DNA of 50,649 nt, taken from the NCBI RefSeq assembly GCF_019400985.1, contig NZ_WTFF01000013.1, positions 1 to 50,649 of the forward strand, written 5' to 3'. This document shows positions 1 to 9,782 of the stretch, one piece after another; position 1 is the first letter of the stretch, and each line of letters begins with the position of its first letter. The notes below the pieces were generated by a model. The model had not been told where the DNA came from. It did no database searches and saw nothing but the letters and a program-made list of their open reading frames with translations. The DNA comes from Streptomyces bambusae. GTDB lineage: Bacteria > Actinomycetota > Actinomycetes > Streptomycetales > Streptomycetaceae. The translations under genes and the position numbers were made by a program.

Positions 1-685
1 GCGATGCGGCGGATGACAGCGTTGGACACGGAGAACCTTCCGAAGGGGACAAGGACCGTCGCGGCATGCCGGAGCATGCGTGAGCCACTCACGCGGAGGA
101 GAGGGGTTCGTCCGGCGGGGGGCGGGGCGCCCCGGCCGCCTCGGCGACTCATCCAGTTCTACAGACGCCCCGACGGCCCGGCAACGCACCGTCCTACTAG
201 CGGCCCTCGCAGCGGCGGGCCGGTCACCCTCACCGAGCGCGAGGTGATCCGTGCAGGTGAGAGCCGGGAGCAGGACGGCGCAAACCGGCTGAAAGGTGCT
301 ACTAGCCCGGTTCGTATGTGACGTGGGCCCTATGGGGCGAGTCACCCCGCAGGCGCCCGGAGCTCACCGGATGTCACCGGTCGGTGGCAGGCGCTCGGCC
401 GTCGGTGAGCGCCTCGTCGCAGGAATGGGCCGGCCCGCGGCGGGGACACCGCCGACCGGGGGAAGATCCTGGCCCGGGTGGCGCACAGCGCACCGCGCCG
501 GGGCCGCCGCGCCCCGCCGCGGTGGTTGGGTGACGCCGAACCCGCCAGGGTGCCGTCGCCCGGGCGGCGCGAGGTGTGGGGTGCGGAGGAGGCAGTCGGT
601 CGTGAGTCCCGCCGAGGGCGTACCCCGGGGTGTGGCCCCCACGCACTAGCCGACCTCCGTACGCGTCGTCCCCGGGGAGCCACCC
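1..685. other. Gene-free leader upstream of cydA
   Basis: I see no supportable gene here. The open frames are short, overlap each other on both strands and lack recognisable motifs or good ribosome binding sites. The stretch probably holds the promoter and regulatory region of the cytochrome bd operon. A GTGAC at about 318 and a GTCAC at about 340 form a widely spaced dyad, but I could not match it to a known Rex, Crp or OsdR/DevR site. It may also contain the decayed end of an upstream gene. Confidence 0.5.
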
Positions 686-2188
686 GTGCACATCACGTTC
701 CACCTGCTGGCGGGGGCACCGCCCCAGATGCTGCCGGCCCGATCGCTCATGGCCTTCACCCTCGCCTCGCACATCGTCCTGGTGCCCATGGGCGTGGCGC
801 TGCCGCTGATCACCCTGATCATGCACGGCTACGGGCTGCGCCGCCGCGACGCGACCGCCCTGCTGCTGGCGCGCCGCTGGTCGGCGGTCATGGCGGTGCA
901 GTTCGCGATCGGCGTCGTCACGGGAACCGTCCTGTCCTTCGAGTTCGGCCTGCTGTGGCCGGGGCTGATGGGCCGGTGGGGGGACGTGTTCGGGATCGGC
1001 TTCGGCGTCGAGGCATGGGCCTTCTTCCTGGAGGCCGTCCTCATCGCCATCTACCTCTACGGCTGGCGCCGGCTGCCCGCCCGTACCCACTTCCTGCTCG
1101 GACTTCCCCTGCCGGCGGCCGCCCTGCTGGGCGCCTTCGGCATCCTGGCGGCCAACTCCTGGATGAACACCCCTCGGGGCTTCACCCTCGACGCGGAGGG
1201 CAACCCGGTCGACGTGGACGTCCGGAAGGCGATCTTCACGCCGATGTTCGGGCCGCAGTACTGGCACTTCGTCGTGGCGATGCTGGTCACCGCCGGCTTC
1301 GTCGTGGCCGGTGTCTACGCCGCAGGCTGGCTGCGCGGCCGCCGCGACCGCTACCACCGCCTCGGCTTCACCGTGCCGTTCACCGTCGCGGCCGTCTTCA
1401 CTCCCGTGCAGTTCGTGCTGGGCGACGCCATCGCCCGGGCGGTGTTCCACAAGCAGCCGGTGAAGTTCGCGGCGATGGAGATCGTCTGGAACACCGACAC
1501 GCACGTCCCGGAGTACCTCTTCGGCCGCCTCCACCCCGACGGGACCGTCTCCGGCGGCATCAGGATCCCGCAGCTCGACTCCGTCCTGGCCGGCTTCAGC
1601 CCCGACACCGAGGTCCGCGGACTGTCGTCCGTACCGGCGGGCGACCGGCCCACCGCGGCCCAGGCCACCATCACCCACTGGGCCTTCGACATCATGGTGG
1701 GCATCGGCACGGTGCTCCTGCTGCTCGTCCTCTGGTACGCGATCGTCTGGCTCCGCCGCCGCCGGCTGCCCGCCTCACCGTGGTTCTACCGCAGCGCCGC
1801 CTGCGCCGGAGCGGCCAGCGTCATCGCCGTCGAATGCGGCTGGATCACCACCGAAGTGGGCCGCCAGCCGTGGATCGTCTACGAGAACATGCGGGTGGCC
1901 GAAGCGGTGACCGGGGCCCGCTCGGCCTCCTTGTGGACCATGTTCGGGCTGGTGGTCGTGGTGTACGTCGGCGTCTTCGGCTCCTTCCTGGCCGTGCTCC
2001 TGCAGATGCGCACCCGATGGCGCCTGGACGACGAACGGCGGGTCGGGGCGGGCAGCGTCGGGGCGGGCGCGACGGAGCCACCGGAGACCGACACTCCCTA
2101 CGGCCCCCGCTCAGCCGTCGCTGCCGACGCCGCCCCCGCCCCGGGGAGCGGCGGCGGCACGGCGCCGGCCGAGGGCGGCAGGCCGTGA
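686..2188 (+). CDS. cydA: Cytochrome bd-type quinol oxidase subunit I
   Basis: Subunit I of a cytochrome bd/CIO-type terminal oxidase, a membrane enzyme that oxidises quinol and reduces oxygen to water. It has about 500 residues and many membrane helices. The conserved N-terminal histidine lies in LASHIV (about residue 29), and the family motif GRQPW is present near residue 393. The Q-loop region is short, as in the cyanide-insensitive type. The start is GTG, preceded by GGGGAG six bases upstream. Its stop overlaps the start of cydB (GTGA), so the two are translationally coupled. No cydDC transporter genes lie nearby. The C-terminal tail is Gly/Ala-rich and probably disordered. Confidence 0.93.
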   Translation: MHITFHLLAGAPPQMLPARSLMAFTLASHIVLVPMGVALPLITLIMHGYGLRRRDATALLLARRWSAVMAVQFAIGVVTGTVLSFEFGLLWPGLMGRWGDVFGIGFGVEAWAFFLEAVLIAIYLYGWRRLPARTHFLLGLPLPAAALLGAFGILAANSWMNTPRGFTLDAEGNPVDVDVRKAIFTPMFGPQYWHFVVAMLVTAGFVVAGVYAAGWLRGRRDRYHRLGFTVPFTVAAVFTPVQFVLGDAIARAVFHKQPVKFAAMEIVWNTDTHVPEYLFGRLHPDGTVSGGIRIPQLDSVLAGFSPDTEVRGLSSVPAGDRPTAAQATITHWAFDIMVGIGTVLLLLVLWYAIVWLRRRRLPASPWFYRSAACAGAASVIAVECGWITTEVGRQPWIVYENMRVAEAVTGARSASLWTMFGLVVVVYVGVFGSFLAVLLQMRTRWRLDDERRVGAGSVGAGATEPPETDTPYGPRSAVAADAAPAPGSGGGTAPAEGGRP

Positions 2189-3228
2189 CCGCCGCCGCTC
2201 TGGTCGCCGCCGTCCTGCTCCTCGCGGTGGCCGCCTACACCTGCGCCGGCGGCACCGACTACGGCGCGGGCTTCTGGGACCTGACCGCGGGCGGCGCGGA
2301 ACGCGGAAGGCGCCCCCGGTGGCTCATCGACCACGCCATGGCACCCGTCTGGGAGGTCAACAACGTCTGGCTCATCTTCGTCCTGGTCATCATGTGGACC
2401 GGGTTCCCCCGGTTCTTCCAGGCGGTGTTCTCCTCGATGTGGCTGCCCCTGGCCCTCGCCGCCGTCGGCATCGTGCTGCGCGGCGCCGGCTTCGCGCTGC
2501 GCAAGCCCACGCGCAGGATCGCCGGGCGGCGCGTCTACGGCGCCATGTTCGCGATCTCCTCGCTCCTGACCCCGTTCTTCCTCGGTGCCGCTGCGGGCGG
2601 GATCGCCTCCGGGCGCGTCGGACCGGGCACCGGGCCGTCGGCGCACGCCTGGTACAACCCGACCTCCGTCCTCTTCGGCCTGCTGGCCGTCGTCGGCACG
2701 GCGCTGCTCGGGGCGGTGTTCCTGGCCGCGGACGCCGTGCGCCACACCTCCCCCGACCTCCACGCCTACTTCCGGCGGCGGGCCCTGGCCGCCCTCGCCG
2801 CCACCGCGGTGCTGGGGGCGGTCACGCTGACCGTCACCCACGACGACGCCCCCTACCTGTGGCGCGGCCTGACCCACGGCGCCGGGCTCTTCTTCGTCGT
2901 CGTGGCCGCAACGGCCACCGTCGTCACGGCCTGGCTCCTGCTGGGGACCTCCGGGGCATGGTCCCGGGTCTCGGCCGTCGGCGTCATGGCCTCGGCCGTG
3001 CTCGCGTGGGGCATGGCGCAGCGGCCGTACCTCATCCCCGGTTCGCTGACGGTCGCCGAGGCGGCGGGGGCGCCCAGCACCCTGCACTGGCTGGTCATCG
3101 TGACGGTCGTGGCCGTCGTCCTGGTCCTGCCCGCCGTGGTCCTCCTGTACCGGCTCGACATGCGCGGCGAGTTGGAGCCGCTCACCGAGGCCGATCTGCG
3201 GCGGGGCGGCCCGGAGCGCGAGGGCTGA
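2185..3228 (+). CDS. cydB: Cytochrome bd-type quinol oxidase subunit II
   Basis: Subunit II of the bd oxidase and partner of CydA in the membrane. The protein has 347 residues and about eight or nine hydrophobic segments. The early GTDYGAGFWDL and WEVNNVWLI motifs are the CydB signature (usually WEANHVWL). The GTG start at 2185 overlaps the cydA stop. A longer open frame extends upstream inside cydA but has no homology, so the coupled GTG is the right start. The operon ends here. Confidence 0.93.
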   Translation: MTAAALVAAVLLLAVAAYTCAGGTDYGAGFWDLTAGGAERGRRPRWLIDHAMAPVWEVNNVWLIFVLVIMWTGFPRFFQAVFSSMWLPLALAAVGIVLRGAGFALRKPTRRIAGRRVYGAMFAISSLLTPFFLGAAAGGIASGRVGPGTGPSAHAWYNPTSVLFGLLAVVGTALLGAVFLAADAVRHTSPDLHAYFRRRALAALAATAVLGAVTLTVTHDDAPYLWRGLTHGAGLFFVVVAATATVVTAWLLLGTSGAWSRVSAVGVMASAVLAWGMAQRPYLIPGSLTVAEAAGAPSTLHWLVIVTVVAVVLVLPAVVLLYRLDMRGELEPLTEADLRRGGPEREG

Positions 3229-3250
3229 GCCCCCGCGCCCTCGCAAGCCG

Positions 3251-3347
3251 CTTGTCAGCACTGCCCTTGTCGGCGCTGCTCTTGTCAGCGCTCCCGTCAG
3301 TACTGCCCGTCAGCCTCTCCTGTCATCACTGCTCGTCAGCCGCTCCA
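3251..3347. repeat. Degenerate short tandem repeats between cydB and xfp
   Basis: Three 15-bp units like CTTGTCAGCRCTGCC (3251-3295) are followed by four 13-bp units starting GTCAG/GTCAT (3296-3347). The unit length shifts from 15 to 13. The array fills the convergent cydB/xfp gap and runs into the last codons of xfp. I see no strong hairpin that would make it a classical terminator. Confidence 0.6.
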
Positions 3348-5720
3348 CGTCCAGTCGGCGATCTCGGGCATGTCGGTGCCGTGTTCACGGATGTAGGCGT
3401 GGTGGCGGGTACGGGCGTCGGCCATGGCCTGCCGTACGCCGACGGCGCGGGCGCCGAGGCCGGGCACCCGGTCGATGACGTCCATGACCAGCCGGTAGCG
3501 GTCGAGGTCGTTGCGTACGACCATGTCGAACGGGGTCGTGGTCGTGCCCATCTCCTTGTAGCCGCGAACGTGCAGGTTCGCGTGTCCGGTACGGCGGTAG
3601 GCGAGCCGGTGCACCAGCCAGGGGTAGCCGTGGTAGGCGAAGATCACGGGCTTGTCGGGGGTGAACAGGGCGTCGAACTCGGAGTCGGCCATGCCGTGCG
3701 GGTGCGCGTCCTGGGGCATCAGGCGGGTCATGTCGACGACGTTGACGACGCGCACGGCGAGGCCGGGCAGATGCCGGCGAAGCAGTCCGGCCGCCGCGAG
3801 TGTCTCATGGGTGGGGACGTCGCCCGCGCAGGCGAGGACCACGTCGGGCTCCCGCGTGCTGTCCTCGGTGCCCGCCCATTCCCACACGCCGGCGCCACGG
3901 GCGCAGTGGACGCGTGCCTCGTCGAGGGTGAGCCAGTCGAAGCAGGGCTGTTTGCCGGCGACGACCACGTTGACGTAGTCGCGGCTGCGCAGCACGTGGT
4001 CCGCCACGCAGAGCAGGGTGTTGGTGTCCGGGGGCAGATAGACGCGGACGACTTCGGGGCTCTTGTTGAGGACATGGTCGACGAACCCGGGGTCCTGGTG
4101 GGAGAAGCCGTTGTGGTCCTGGCGCCACACATGGGAGGTGAGCAGGTAGTTCAGGGAGGCGACGGGCGCACGCCAGTGCAGGGCGCGGGACGTCCTGAGC
4201 CACTTGATGTGCTGGTTGACCATGGAGTCGACGATGTGGACGAAGGCTTCGTAGCAGGAGAACAGGCCGTGGCGGCCGGTGAGGAGGTAGCCTTCGAGCC
4301 AGCCCTGGCAGGTGTGTTCGGAGAGGATCTCCATGACGCGGCCGTGCCGGTCGAGGTGTTCGTCCGTGCTCGTCGTCTGCGCCTGCCACGCCTTGCCGCT
4401 GGCCGCGTACACCGCCTGGAGCCGGTTGGAGGCGGTCTCGTCCGGGCCGACGAGCCGGAAGTCACGGCGGTCGGCGGTGGCGGCCATGACGCCTTCGACC
4501 AGGTCGCCCAGGACGCGGGTCGGCTCGTGCAGGGTGCTGCCCGGCTCCTCCACGGGCACAGCGAATCGTTCGAGCGCCGGGATGGGCAGGTCCCGTACGA
4601 GCAGGCCGCCGTTGGCGTGGGGCGTCGCGCCCAGCCTCTGCCGGTCCTGAGGTACACAGGCCAGGACCTCCGCCCGGGGGCGGCCCTGGTCGTCGAAGAG
4701 CTCTTCCGGACGGTACGAGCGCAGCCAGGCCTCCAGCTGCGCGAGGTGGTCGGGGTTGTCGCGAACTGCGGCAAGCGGTACCTGATGGGCGCGCCAGGTG
4801 CCTTCGACGGGCAGGCCGTCCACCGTTTGAGGGCCGGTCCAGCCCTTCGGGGTGCGCAGGACGATCACGGGCCAGCGCGGGCGCCGGGCCGGCCCGCCTT
4901 CGCGCGCGGCCTGCTGGATGCCCCGGATCGCGTCGAGCGCGGTGTCCATCGCGGCGGCCATGGCCTGGTGGACCTGGTGGGGGTCGTCGCCGGTGACGTG
5001 CAGGGGGTCGTGGCCGTAGCCCCGCAGCAGCTCGTCGAGCTCGGCTTCCGGGAGCCGCGCGAGCACGGCCGGGTTCGCGATCTTGTAGCCGTTGAGGTGC
5101 AGGACGGGCAGCACGGCGCCGTCGTGGACCGGGTCGAGGAACTTGTTCGAATGCCAGGAGGCGGCCAGCGGCCCTGTCTCCGCCTCGCCGTCGCCGATGA
5201 CGCAGGCCACCAGCAGGTCGGGGTTGTCCAGCGCGGCGCCGTAGGCGTGCGAGAGCGAGTACCCCAGTTCGCCGCCCTCGTGGATCGAGCCGGGAGTCTC
5301 GGCCGCCACGTGGCTCGGCACCCCGCCGGGGAAGGAGAACTGCCGGAACAGCCGGGACATGCCTTCCTCGTCCCGGCTCACATCCGGGTAGGTCTCGCTG
5401 TAGCTGCCTTCCAGCCAGGAGTTGGCGAGCACGGCCGGCCCGCCGTGCCCGGGCCCCCAGATGCACAGGGCGTCCAGACCGCGGCGCCGGATCACCCGGT
5501 TGAGGTGGGTGTACACGAGGTTCAGGCCCGGGGACGTGCCCCAGTGCCCGAGCAGCCGCGGCTTGATGTGCGCCGCTTCAAGGGGTTTGCGCAGAAGCGG
5601 GTTGTCCATCAGGTAGATCTGGCCGACCGACAGGTAGTTGGCCGCTCGCCAGTGGGCGTCGAGCGCGCTGAGCTCCTCGTCGGTCAGCGGTACGCCGTCC
5701 GGATGCTCGTCCTTGCGCAT
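3336..5720 (-). CDS. xfp: Xylulose-5-P/fructose-6-P phosphoketolase
   Basis: A thiamine-diphosphate enzyme that splits xylulose 5-phosphate or fructose 6-phosphate with phosphate to give acetyl phosphate and an aldose phosphate. It has 794 residues, full length for the family. Family landmarks are [11 protein letters not shown] and [10 protein letters not shown] near the N terminus, WGPGHGGPA, the cofactor-binding [11 protein letters not shown], and YHGYPWLVH in the C-terminal part. The ATG start is preceded by GGAGGA at a good distance. It converges on cydAB. The pairing with a bd oxidase fits oxygen- or energy-limited growth, but that is inference. Confidence 0.95.
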   Translation of the reverse strand: MRKDEHPDGVPLTDEELSALDAHWRAANYLSVGQIYLMDNPLLRKPLEAAHIKPRLLGHWGTSPGLNLVYTHLNRVIRRRGLDALCIWGPGHGGPAVLANSWLEGSYSETYPDVSRDEEGMSRLFRQFSFPGGVPSHVAAETPGSIHEGGELGYSLSHAYGAALDNPDLLVACVIGDGEAETGPLAASWHSNKFLDPVHDGAVLPVLHLNGYKIANPAVLARLPEAELDELLRGYGHDPLHVTGDDPHQVHQAMAAAMDTALDAIRGIQQAAREGGPARRPRWPVIVLRTPKGWTGPQTVDGLPVEGTWRAHQVPLAAVRDNPDHLAQLEAWLRSYRPEELFDDQGRPRAEVLACVPQDRQRLGATPHANGGLLVRDLPIPALERFAVPVEEPGSTLHEPTRVLGDLVEGVMAATADRRDFRLVGPDETASNRLQAVYAASGKAWQAQTTSTDEHLDRHGRVMEILSEHTCQGWLEGYLLTGRHGLFSCYEAFVHIVDSMVNQHIKWLRTSRALHWRAPVASLNYLLTSHVWRQDHNGFSHQDPGFVDHVLNKSPEVVRVYLPPDTNTLLCVADHVLRSRDYVNVVVAGKQPCFDWLTLDEARVHCARGAGVWEWAGTEDSTREPDVVLACAGDVPTHETLAAAGLLRRHLPGLAVRVVNVVDMTRLMPQDAHPHGMADSEFDALFTPDKPVIFAYHGYPWLVHRLAYRRTGHANLHVRGYKEMGTTTTPFDMVVRNDLDRYRLVMDVIDRVPGLGARAVGVRQAMADARTRHHAYIREHGTDMPEIADWTWSG

Positions 5721-5996
5721 GCTTCCTCCGTCCAGAACATGGTCAACGGCGGTCGGCGGGCCGGACGGGTGACTGCGAGGACGTGCGCCCTACGCCGAGG
5801 CGACCCCGGTCCGTTCGCCACCCCCTGGCGGCGTTCCCTCCAAGGCTCTTCCGCCCACTGTCCCAGTGCACCGCCTGAACGCACGGTGACACAGGCGGCG
5901 AGGCCGCAAGAAGGGCCGGATGGGCCATCCCGAGCTCCTCGTTCCGGGACGGGCCGCACCCCTCAGGCATGCGCTCTCGGCTCGGCAGGGTGCCGG

Positions 5997-6377
5997 TCAG
6001 GCGTCGAAGCGGCGTCGGGACGACTCGATGTCACCCAGGTACTGGCGGGTCCAGCTGCACAGGCCGTCGATGGTCACGCGCAGGGCCCGGCCCGGTTCGG
6101 TGAGGGCGTACTCGACGCGCGGGGGCACGGTGGGGTGCACCGTGCGCTCGACCAGGCCGTTGCGCTCCAGCATGCGCAGGTTCTGGGTGAGCATCTTGTG
6201 GCTGATGCCCTCGACCTCGTCGCGCAGCTCGCTGAAGCGAAGGGTGCGTTCGCCCACGGCTTCGATGATGAGGAGCGCCCACTTGTTGGCGACGTCCGAG
6301 AAGATCTCCCGCGCCAACGAGTCGGCGCGCGTCAGGTCCGCGTCCTCGGCCGAGCCGCTGAACTGCTTGGTTCCCAC
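5997..6377 (-). CDS. HxlR-family transcriptional regulator
   Basis: A 126-residue winged-helix repressor or activator. The HxlR signature is clear: FSDVANKWALLIIEAV, then RFSELRDEVEGISHKMLTQNLRMLERNGLVER, then the wing PRVEYALTEPG. No cysteine near the N terminus suggests it is not a thiol sensor of the YodB/HypR type. It is divergent from the RidA gene at 6529. The shared 151-bp gap carries an 18-bp dyad, so it probably regulates itself and the RidA gene. Confidence 0.9.
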   Translation of the reverse strand: MGTKQFSGSAEDADLTRADSLAREIFSDVANKWALLIIEAVGERTLRFSELRDEVEGISHKMLTQNLRMLERNGLVERTVHPTVPPRVEYALTEPGRALRVTIDGLCSWTRQYLGDIESSRRRFDA

Positions 6378-6442
6378 GAGGTGCCCCAGTTACTGAAAAG
6401 TGCGTTCTTCCACGTCAGCGGCCACTCTCCTACGGTTCCTGA

Positions 6443-6460
6443 GTAACCACAAGTGACTAC
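6443..6460. promoter_or_regulatory. Dyad in the HxlR/RidA divergent promoter
   Basis: The 18-bp element has dyad form GTA-N2-CAC-N2-GTG-N2-TAC. A further AGTTACT occurs about 55 bp toward the HxlR gene. HxlR regulators commonly bind such elements in divergent gaps; assignment to this regulator is inference. Confidence 0.5.
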
Positions 6461-6528
6461 GTGAGTCCTTCGAGGGTCGCGGTTCGAGCGCAGAGAACCC
6501 ATGGCCCTCGGGGCGAGGAGGAGACAGC

Positions 6529-6936
6529 ATGGCCATCACCCTGGTGAACCCCGCGGGACTGCCGGAGATCGGCGCCTACCGGCAGGTCTCGATCGCGTCC
6601 GGGTCGAGGCTGGTCTTCGTCGCCGGGCAGGTCGCCTGGGATGCCGAGGGGGTCACTGTCGGCGCGGGCGACCTCGCCGCGCAGGTCGAGCAGTGCTACC
6701 TCAACGTCGGCACGGCGCTGGCCGCGGCCGGTGGCGGCTTCGACGACGTGGCGAAGCTGACCGTCTATGTCGTCGGCTGGACCCCCGACATGATGCCCCT
6801 GCTCATGGAGGGCATCACCCGGGCCGCCGGGAAGCTGGGCGTCACCCCGGTCCCGCCGGCCACGCTGCTGGGCGTCGCGGCACTGGACGTACCCGAGCAC
6901 CTGGTCGAGATCGAAGCCACCGCGGTCCTCGACTGA
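6529..6936 (+). CDS. RidA/YjgF/YER057c-family protein
   Basis: A 135-residue RidA-superfamily protein; family members deaminate reactive enamine/imine intermediates or act in catabolic pathways. Visible landmarks are LVFVAGQVAWDAEG, the helix with VEQCYLNVGTALAAAGG, AKLTVYVVG, and the C-terminal PPATLLGVAAL...LVEIEATAV. The canonical RidA arginine before the last segment is replaced (PPATLLG instead of the R-x-C/V-x-V type), so imine deaminase activity is not assured. GGAGGAG precedes the ATG. It is divergent from the HxlR regulator that probably controls it. Confidence 0.88.
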   Translation: MAITLVNPAGLPEIGAYRQVSIASGSRLVFVAGQVAWDAEGVTVGAGDLAAQVEQCYLNVGTALAAAGGGFDDVAKLTVYVVGWTPDMMPLLMEGITRAAGKLGVTPVPPATLLGVAALDVPEHLVEIEATAVLD

Positions 6937-6999
6937 ACAGGGCTGCCACGTCGTCCGCTTCCGCGCCCGTGGCCTGCGCCGCGCTGCCTGGTGCCGGCC

Positions 7000-8496
7000 C
7001 TACGGGGTGGCCTTCGACCGCTCGGCCTCTCCTTCCAGGAGCTCGACCATGCGGCGCAGGACCGGGGAGGGCAGGGCCGGGTTGCACGAGGCGTCGCGGG
7101 CGGTCACCGGGTCGGTCAGGAGGCGTATCAGCACGTCGGGGGGCACTGCCGGGTTCCGGGCCGCCCGGGCCCCGACGCTCGTGTCCGGGTCGTCGAGGAG
7201 CCGTACCGCCGTAGCGGGCGCGAGCCGCGGGTCCTCTGCCACGTCCCGCCGCACCTCTGCCGAATCGTCCCGGCTGAGCGTCTCGACCAGCTCGGGCGTC
7301 GACTCCGGATCGGAGAGGGCGAGCCGCCGCAGCCGCGGGTCCGGGTCGGTGGCGAACCGCAGCAGGCCCGCGCGCGGGAAGTTGGGGTGGCTGCGGGGCC
7401 GGTCGGGGAAGCTGAAACTGCCGTCCCACCAGTGCCACACCTCCAGGAGCATGCCGGCGGGCGCGTCGTCGCAGGACTCGGCGAGGAACAGCCGTACGGT
7501 CCGGTCCTCGTCCCGGGCGAGCCGTTCGACCACGTCGGCGGGAAGGCGGGACGCTCGGGCGACGCTGCTGCGGATGAACGGGTGGCTGGAGGCGGCGAGC
7601 CGGCGCATGGCCCCGGAGTCGTGGTGGAGGTCGGCGACCCACGGCAGGACGTATCCGCGCCCGGCGCCGGGCTCGATGTCGAGCCGGACGCCGGCCCGCT
7701 GCTCCTCCGTCAGATCGGCGCGCACGGCGACCGTCTCACGCACCTCCTCGTCCTCGTCCACGAGGAGCAGGGCGAGCGCGTCCGGGTGCAGCCGTGGATT
7801 CTCGGCGAGCGCGCGCCGTACCTCCACGTCGTCGCCGCCGACGAGGCGGGCGGCCCAGGTCGCTTCGAGGCGACAGCTCTCCAGGGCCCGGGGGCGGGCC
7901 TTGTCGTCAAGGGCGTCGAGGGTGGCGAGGTCGGCGGGGCCCAGGGGCACGTCCTGGTGGTGCCGCAGGAGCGCGGCGGTCCGGACGTGTCCGTCGGAGT
8001 CGGCGAGCAGCCCGTCGCGTACGGCCTGTGCGAGGTGCGACCACGCAGGGGCGCAGGCGGCGGCCCGCACGCGGGGAACGGGATCGGCCGCGAGGGTACG
8101 GAGCAGCGGCGCCTCCATCCCGTACAGCCCGGCGGCCGCGGCCCGGACGAAGGGGGAGGTGTCGGCGGCGAGGGCTCGGCGGCAGTCGGGGGTGAGTCGG
8201 GCGCCGGCCCGAGCGGCGTCCTCGACGAACAGCTGTCGCCGGGGCGAGTCCGGCTCGTTGAGGAGCAGCCGACTGCGCTGCTCGGGAGTCAGTGCGCACC
8301 GGCCCTCGACGAGCATGCCGCGCACGTTCCGGTCCGGGTGGTCGACGGCCGCGTCGAGGACGGCCGGGGACAGGTCCTCCCGGAAGAGAAAACCGGGCTC
8401 GACGTCGAGCAGGCGGACGAGGAGCTCGTCCGGAACCGCCCGGTTGAATCCCATGTACCGCCAGTTCCGTACCGGTTCCGTCAGCGCTTCCGTCAT
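7000..8496 (-). CDS. HEAT/LRV-like repeat protein of unknown function
   Basis: About 498 residues built from degenerate 20-25 residue helical repeats of the leucine-rich-repeat-variant/HEAT type. Recurring cores include DPVPRVRAAAC, DSDGHVRTAAL, DPDPRLRRLALSDP and DPDTSVGARAARNP. There is no catalytic motif, signal peptide or membrane segment, so it is probably a cytoplasmic scaffold. The ATG at 8496 is preferred because an AGG lies 8-10 bases upstream. An ATG three codons earlier (8505) is possible, and the frame extends to 8607 without homology. It is divergent from the ORF at 8574. Confidence 0.75.
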   Translation of the reverse strand: MTEALTEPVRNWRYMGFNRAVPDELLVRLLDVEPGFLFREDLSPAVLDAAVDHPDRNVRGMLVEGRCALTPEQRSRLLLNEPDSPRRQLFVEDAARAGARLTPDCRRALAADTSPFVRAAAAGLYGMEAPLLRTLAADPVPRVRAAACAPAWSHLAQAVRDGLLADSDGHVRTAALLRHHQDVPLGPADLATLDALDDKARPRALESCRLEATWAARLVGGDDVEVRRALAENPRLHPDALALLLVDEDEEVRETVAVRADLTEEQRAGVRLDIEPGAGRGYVLPWVADLHHDSGAMRRLAASSHPFIRSSVARASRLPADVVERLARDEDRTVRLFLAESCDDAPAGMLLEVWHWWDGSFSFPDRPRSHPNFPRAGLLRFATDPDPRLRRLALSDPESTPELVETLSRDDSAEVRRDVAEDPRLAPATAVRLLDDPDTSVGARAARNPAVPPDVLIRLLTDPVTARDASCNPALPSPVLRRMVELLEGEAERSKATP

Positions 8497-8573
8497 GCCG
8501 GCCATCCTGCCGGACCGCTCCCCGCCCAGTCGTACGGGATTCCCCCTCGGGCGCCGGTGCGGCACCCGGCAGG

Positions 8574-9317
8574 ATGGAGCCCGTGCCGAAGAACCCTCCG
8601 GAATCAATGCTGCACCGTCTGCGCCAGCGTATGAGCCGCTGTGCCCGCGAGCGATGGCCGCACGTGGATGCCGTCACGGTCCGCTTCCGTGCCGGATTCG
8701 CTTACGTCGCAGCCGAATTGCCCGACGGGCACAGCCTCCCGCTGTGTCGCCTGCACTTCACCGGCGTGTTGCACACGTGGGGTTTCGCGCTCTACCTGGC
8801 CGGCAACGACAGCTGCAAGGACAACGTCCTGCCCAGCGGACCACCCGCCGGCTCTCCAGAGGAAGCCCTCGACTGCGCCGGTGCACAGCCCTGTCCTGTC
8901 CGACTCATCAGCCCCGGAGATCCGATCATGAAATCGCTGCCGCCGCTGCCCCCGCAGGTCGCCTGGCATGACACTGGCACAGGCGTCTTCCCCTACGCGG
9001 CCCGGGTTGGCGAGCACTGGTGGGTCCTGCGGCTCAACGACTTTCCCGAGCATCCCCTCTACACCTTGTTCATTGACGCACAGGTCATCGGTGACGTGGA
9101 GGACGATCCGGCCACCTGGCAGCAGTTGCCGTCCCCCGCGACGCTCCCCACTCTCACCGCGCCAGAACGTGCGGAGGTACTCCACCTCATGGCCGGTCTC
9201 GGACCCTACGGCGCCGAGGCCGGCACCCCGTGCGCGGGCGACTGGTGCACCTGCAGCATCCTCACGGACGAATATGCGGCTCGACCCAGCTCCCCTCCAC
9301 GGACTTCTGCGGAGTAG
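8574..9317 (+). CDS. Fused ORF of two Streptomyces hypothetical modules
   Basis: One 247-residue open frame that looks like two unrelated conserved proteins. Residues 1-101 resemble a widespread Streptomyces hypothetical family (PDGHSLPLCRL, TWGFALYLA, then PAGSPEEALDCA), which normally continues with its own short C terminus and stops. Here it runs on through about 17 residues of no clear family into a second module. That module starts at Met119 (MKSLPPLPP) and contains VGEHWWVLRLNDFPEHPLYTLF. The second module has its own ATG at 8928 with GGAG eight bases upstream, so it may be translated alone. The start could also be GTG at 8583. I cannot assign a function. Confidence 0.6.
   Translation: MEPVPKNPPESMLHRLRQRMSRCARERWPHVDAVTVRFRAGFAYVAAELPDGHSLPLCRLHFTGVLHTWGFALYLAGNDSCKDNVLPSGPPAGSPEEALDCAGAQPCPVRLISPGDPIMKSLPPLPPQVAWHDTGTGVFPYAARVGEHWWVLRLNDFPEHPLYTLFIDAQVIGDVEDDPATWQQLPSPATLPTLTAPERAEVLHLMAGLGPYGAEAGTPCAGDWCTCSILTDEYAARPSSPPRTSAE
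8915..8930 (+). promoter_or_regulatory. Internal ribosome binding site and ATG
   Basis: GGAG at 8916-8919 sits eight bases before the ATG at 8928. This suggests the downstream 129-residue module (8928-9317) is a free-standing gene and the upstream module is 3'-truncated and accidentally in frame. Confidence 0.5.
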
Positions 9318-9476
9318 CCCTGAGAGAGGCGGGCCGGCAAGTGGGCGTCGGGGAAGCCCCCGCTCGGAGGCCGGGTCGTGGAGCAGCCGGACGAACGTGA
9401 CGAGCACGGCCCCGGCCGGAGCAGCCCGCCGGCTCGGCCGCGCCGCCGCCCGGCAGCTTCCGTCCGGCCCGCCGCG

Positions 9477-9750
9477 CTACCTTTCGCCGCTCTCACCAGT
9501 GGTACTGCTGCGCCACTCGATCGCCTCGGCAACTTCGTTGAACTCCACCAGGTGCTCACCGGCGCTGTGTTCGAGGACGGCCTTCACCTCGGCAGGGGTG
9601 ACACGGAAGAACTCCTCGCGGCTGTTGACACGGTTGACCCGCCGCGATGCGAACTCCTGGTGAAGCCGGCTTTCGAGACCGACGGCGTCCTTGCTGAAGA
9701 TCAGCGCGTGGACGTCGAACCGGAACGGCACCGCCGCCCCGCTCAGCTCA
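9477..9750 (-). pseudogene. C-terminal remnant of a DUF4041-MUG113 (GIY-YIG-like) gene
   Basis: Read on the minus strand, about 90 residues match the C-terminal end of DUF4041/MUG113 (T5orf172) proteins: ELSGAAVPFRFDVHAL, then a helix with LESRLHQEFASRRVN, then EEFFRVTPAEVKAVL. The N-terminal GIY-YIG half (the usual KIGMTRRLEPMDRVR part) is missing, and the frame upstream of ELSGAA shows no homology. The matching N-terminal part of this family lies on the same strand at 17735-18415, so the gene appears to have been split. Confidence 0.7.
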
Positions 9751-9782
9751 TAGTGACCTGAGTCAGAGGTTCGTCGGGAGAC

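Noticed and set aside
4..321. 105-residue frame at the left edge
   Set aside because: No ribosome binding site, low-complexity Arg/Pro composition and no motif.
1..685. Rex or Crp operator before cydA
   Set aside because: I looked for the TGTGAAC-type and GTGAC-N6-GTCAC patterns and found none with proper spacing.
374..1678. Long minus-strand open frame opposite cydA
   Set aside because: It is the antisense shadow of a GC-biased gene; composition is Gly/Arg/Asp-rich without domains, and cydA explains the DNA.
2319..6446. Very long plus-strand open frame over cydB, xfp and the HxlR gene
   Set aside because: It is antisense to xfp and HxlR, which have full family motifs. Long antisense frames are normal at this G+C.
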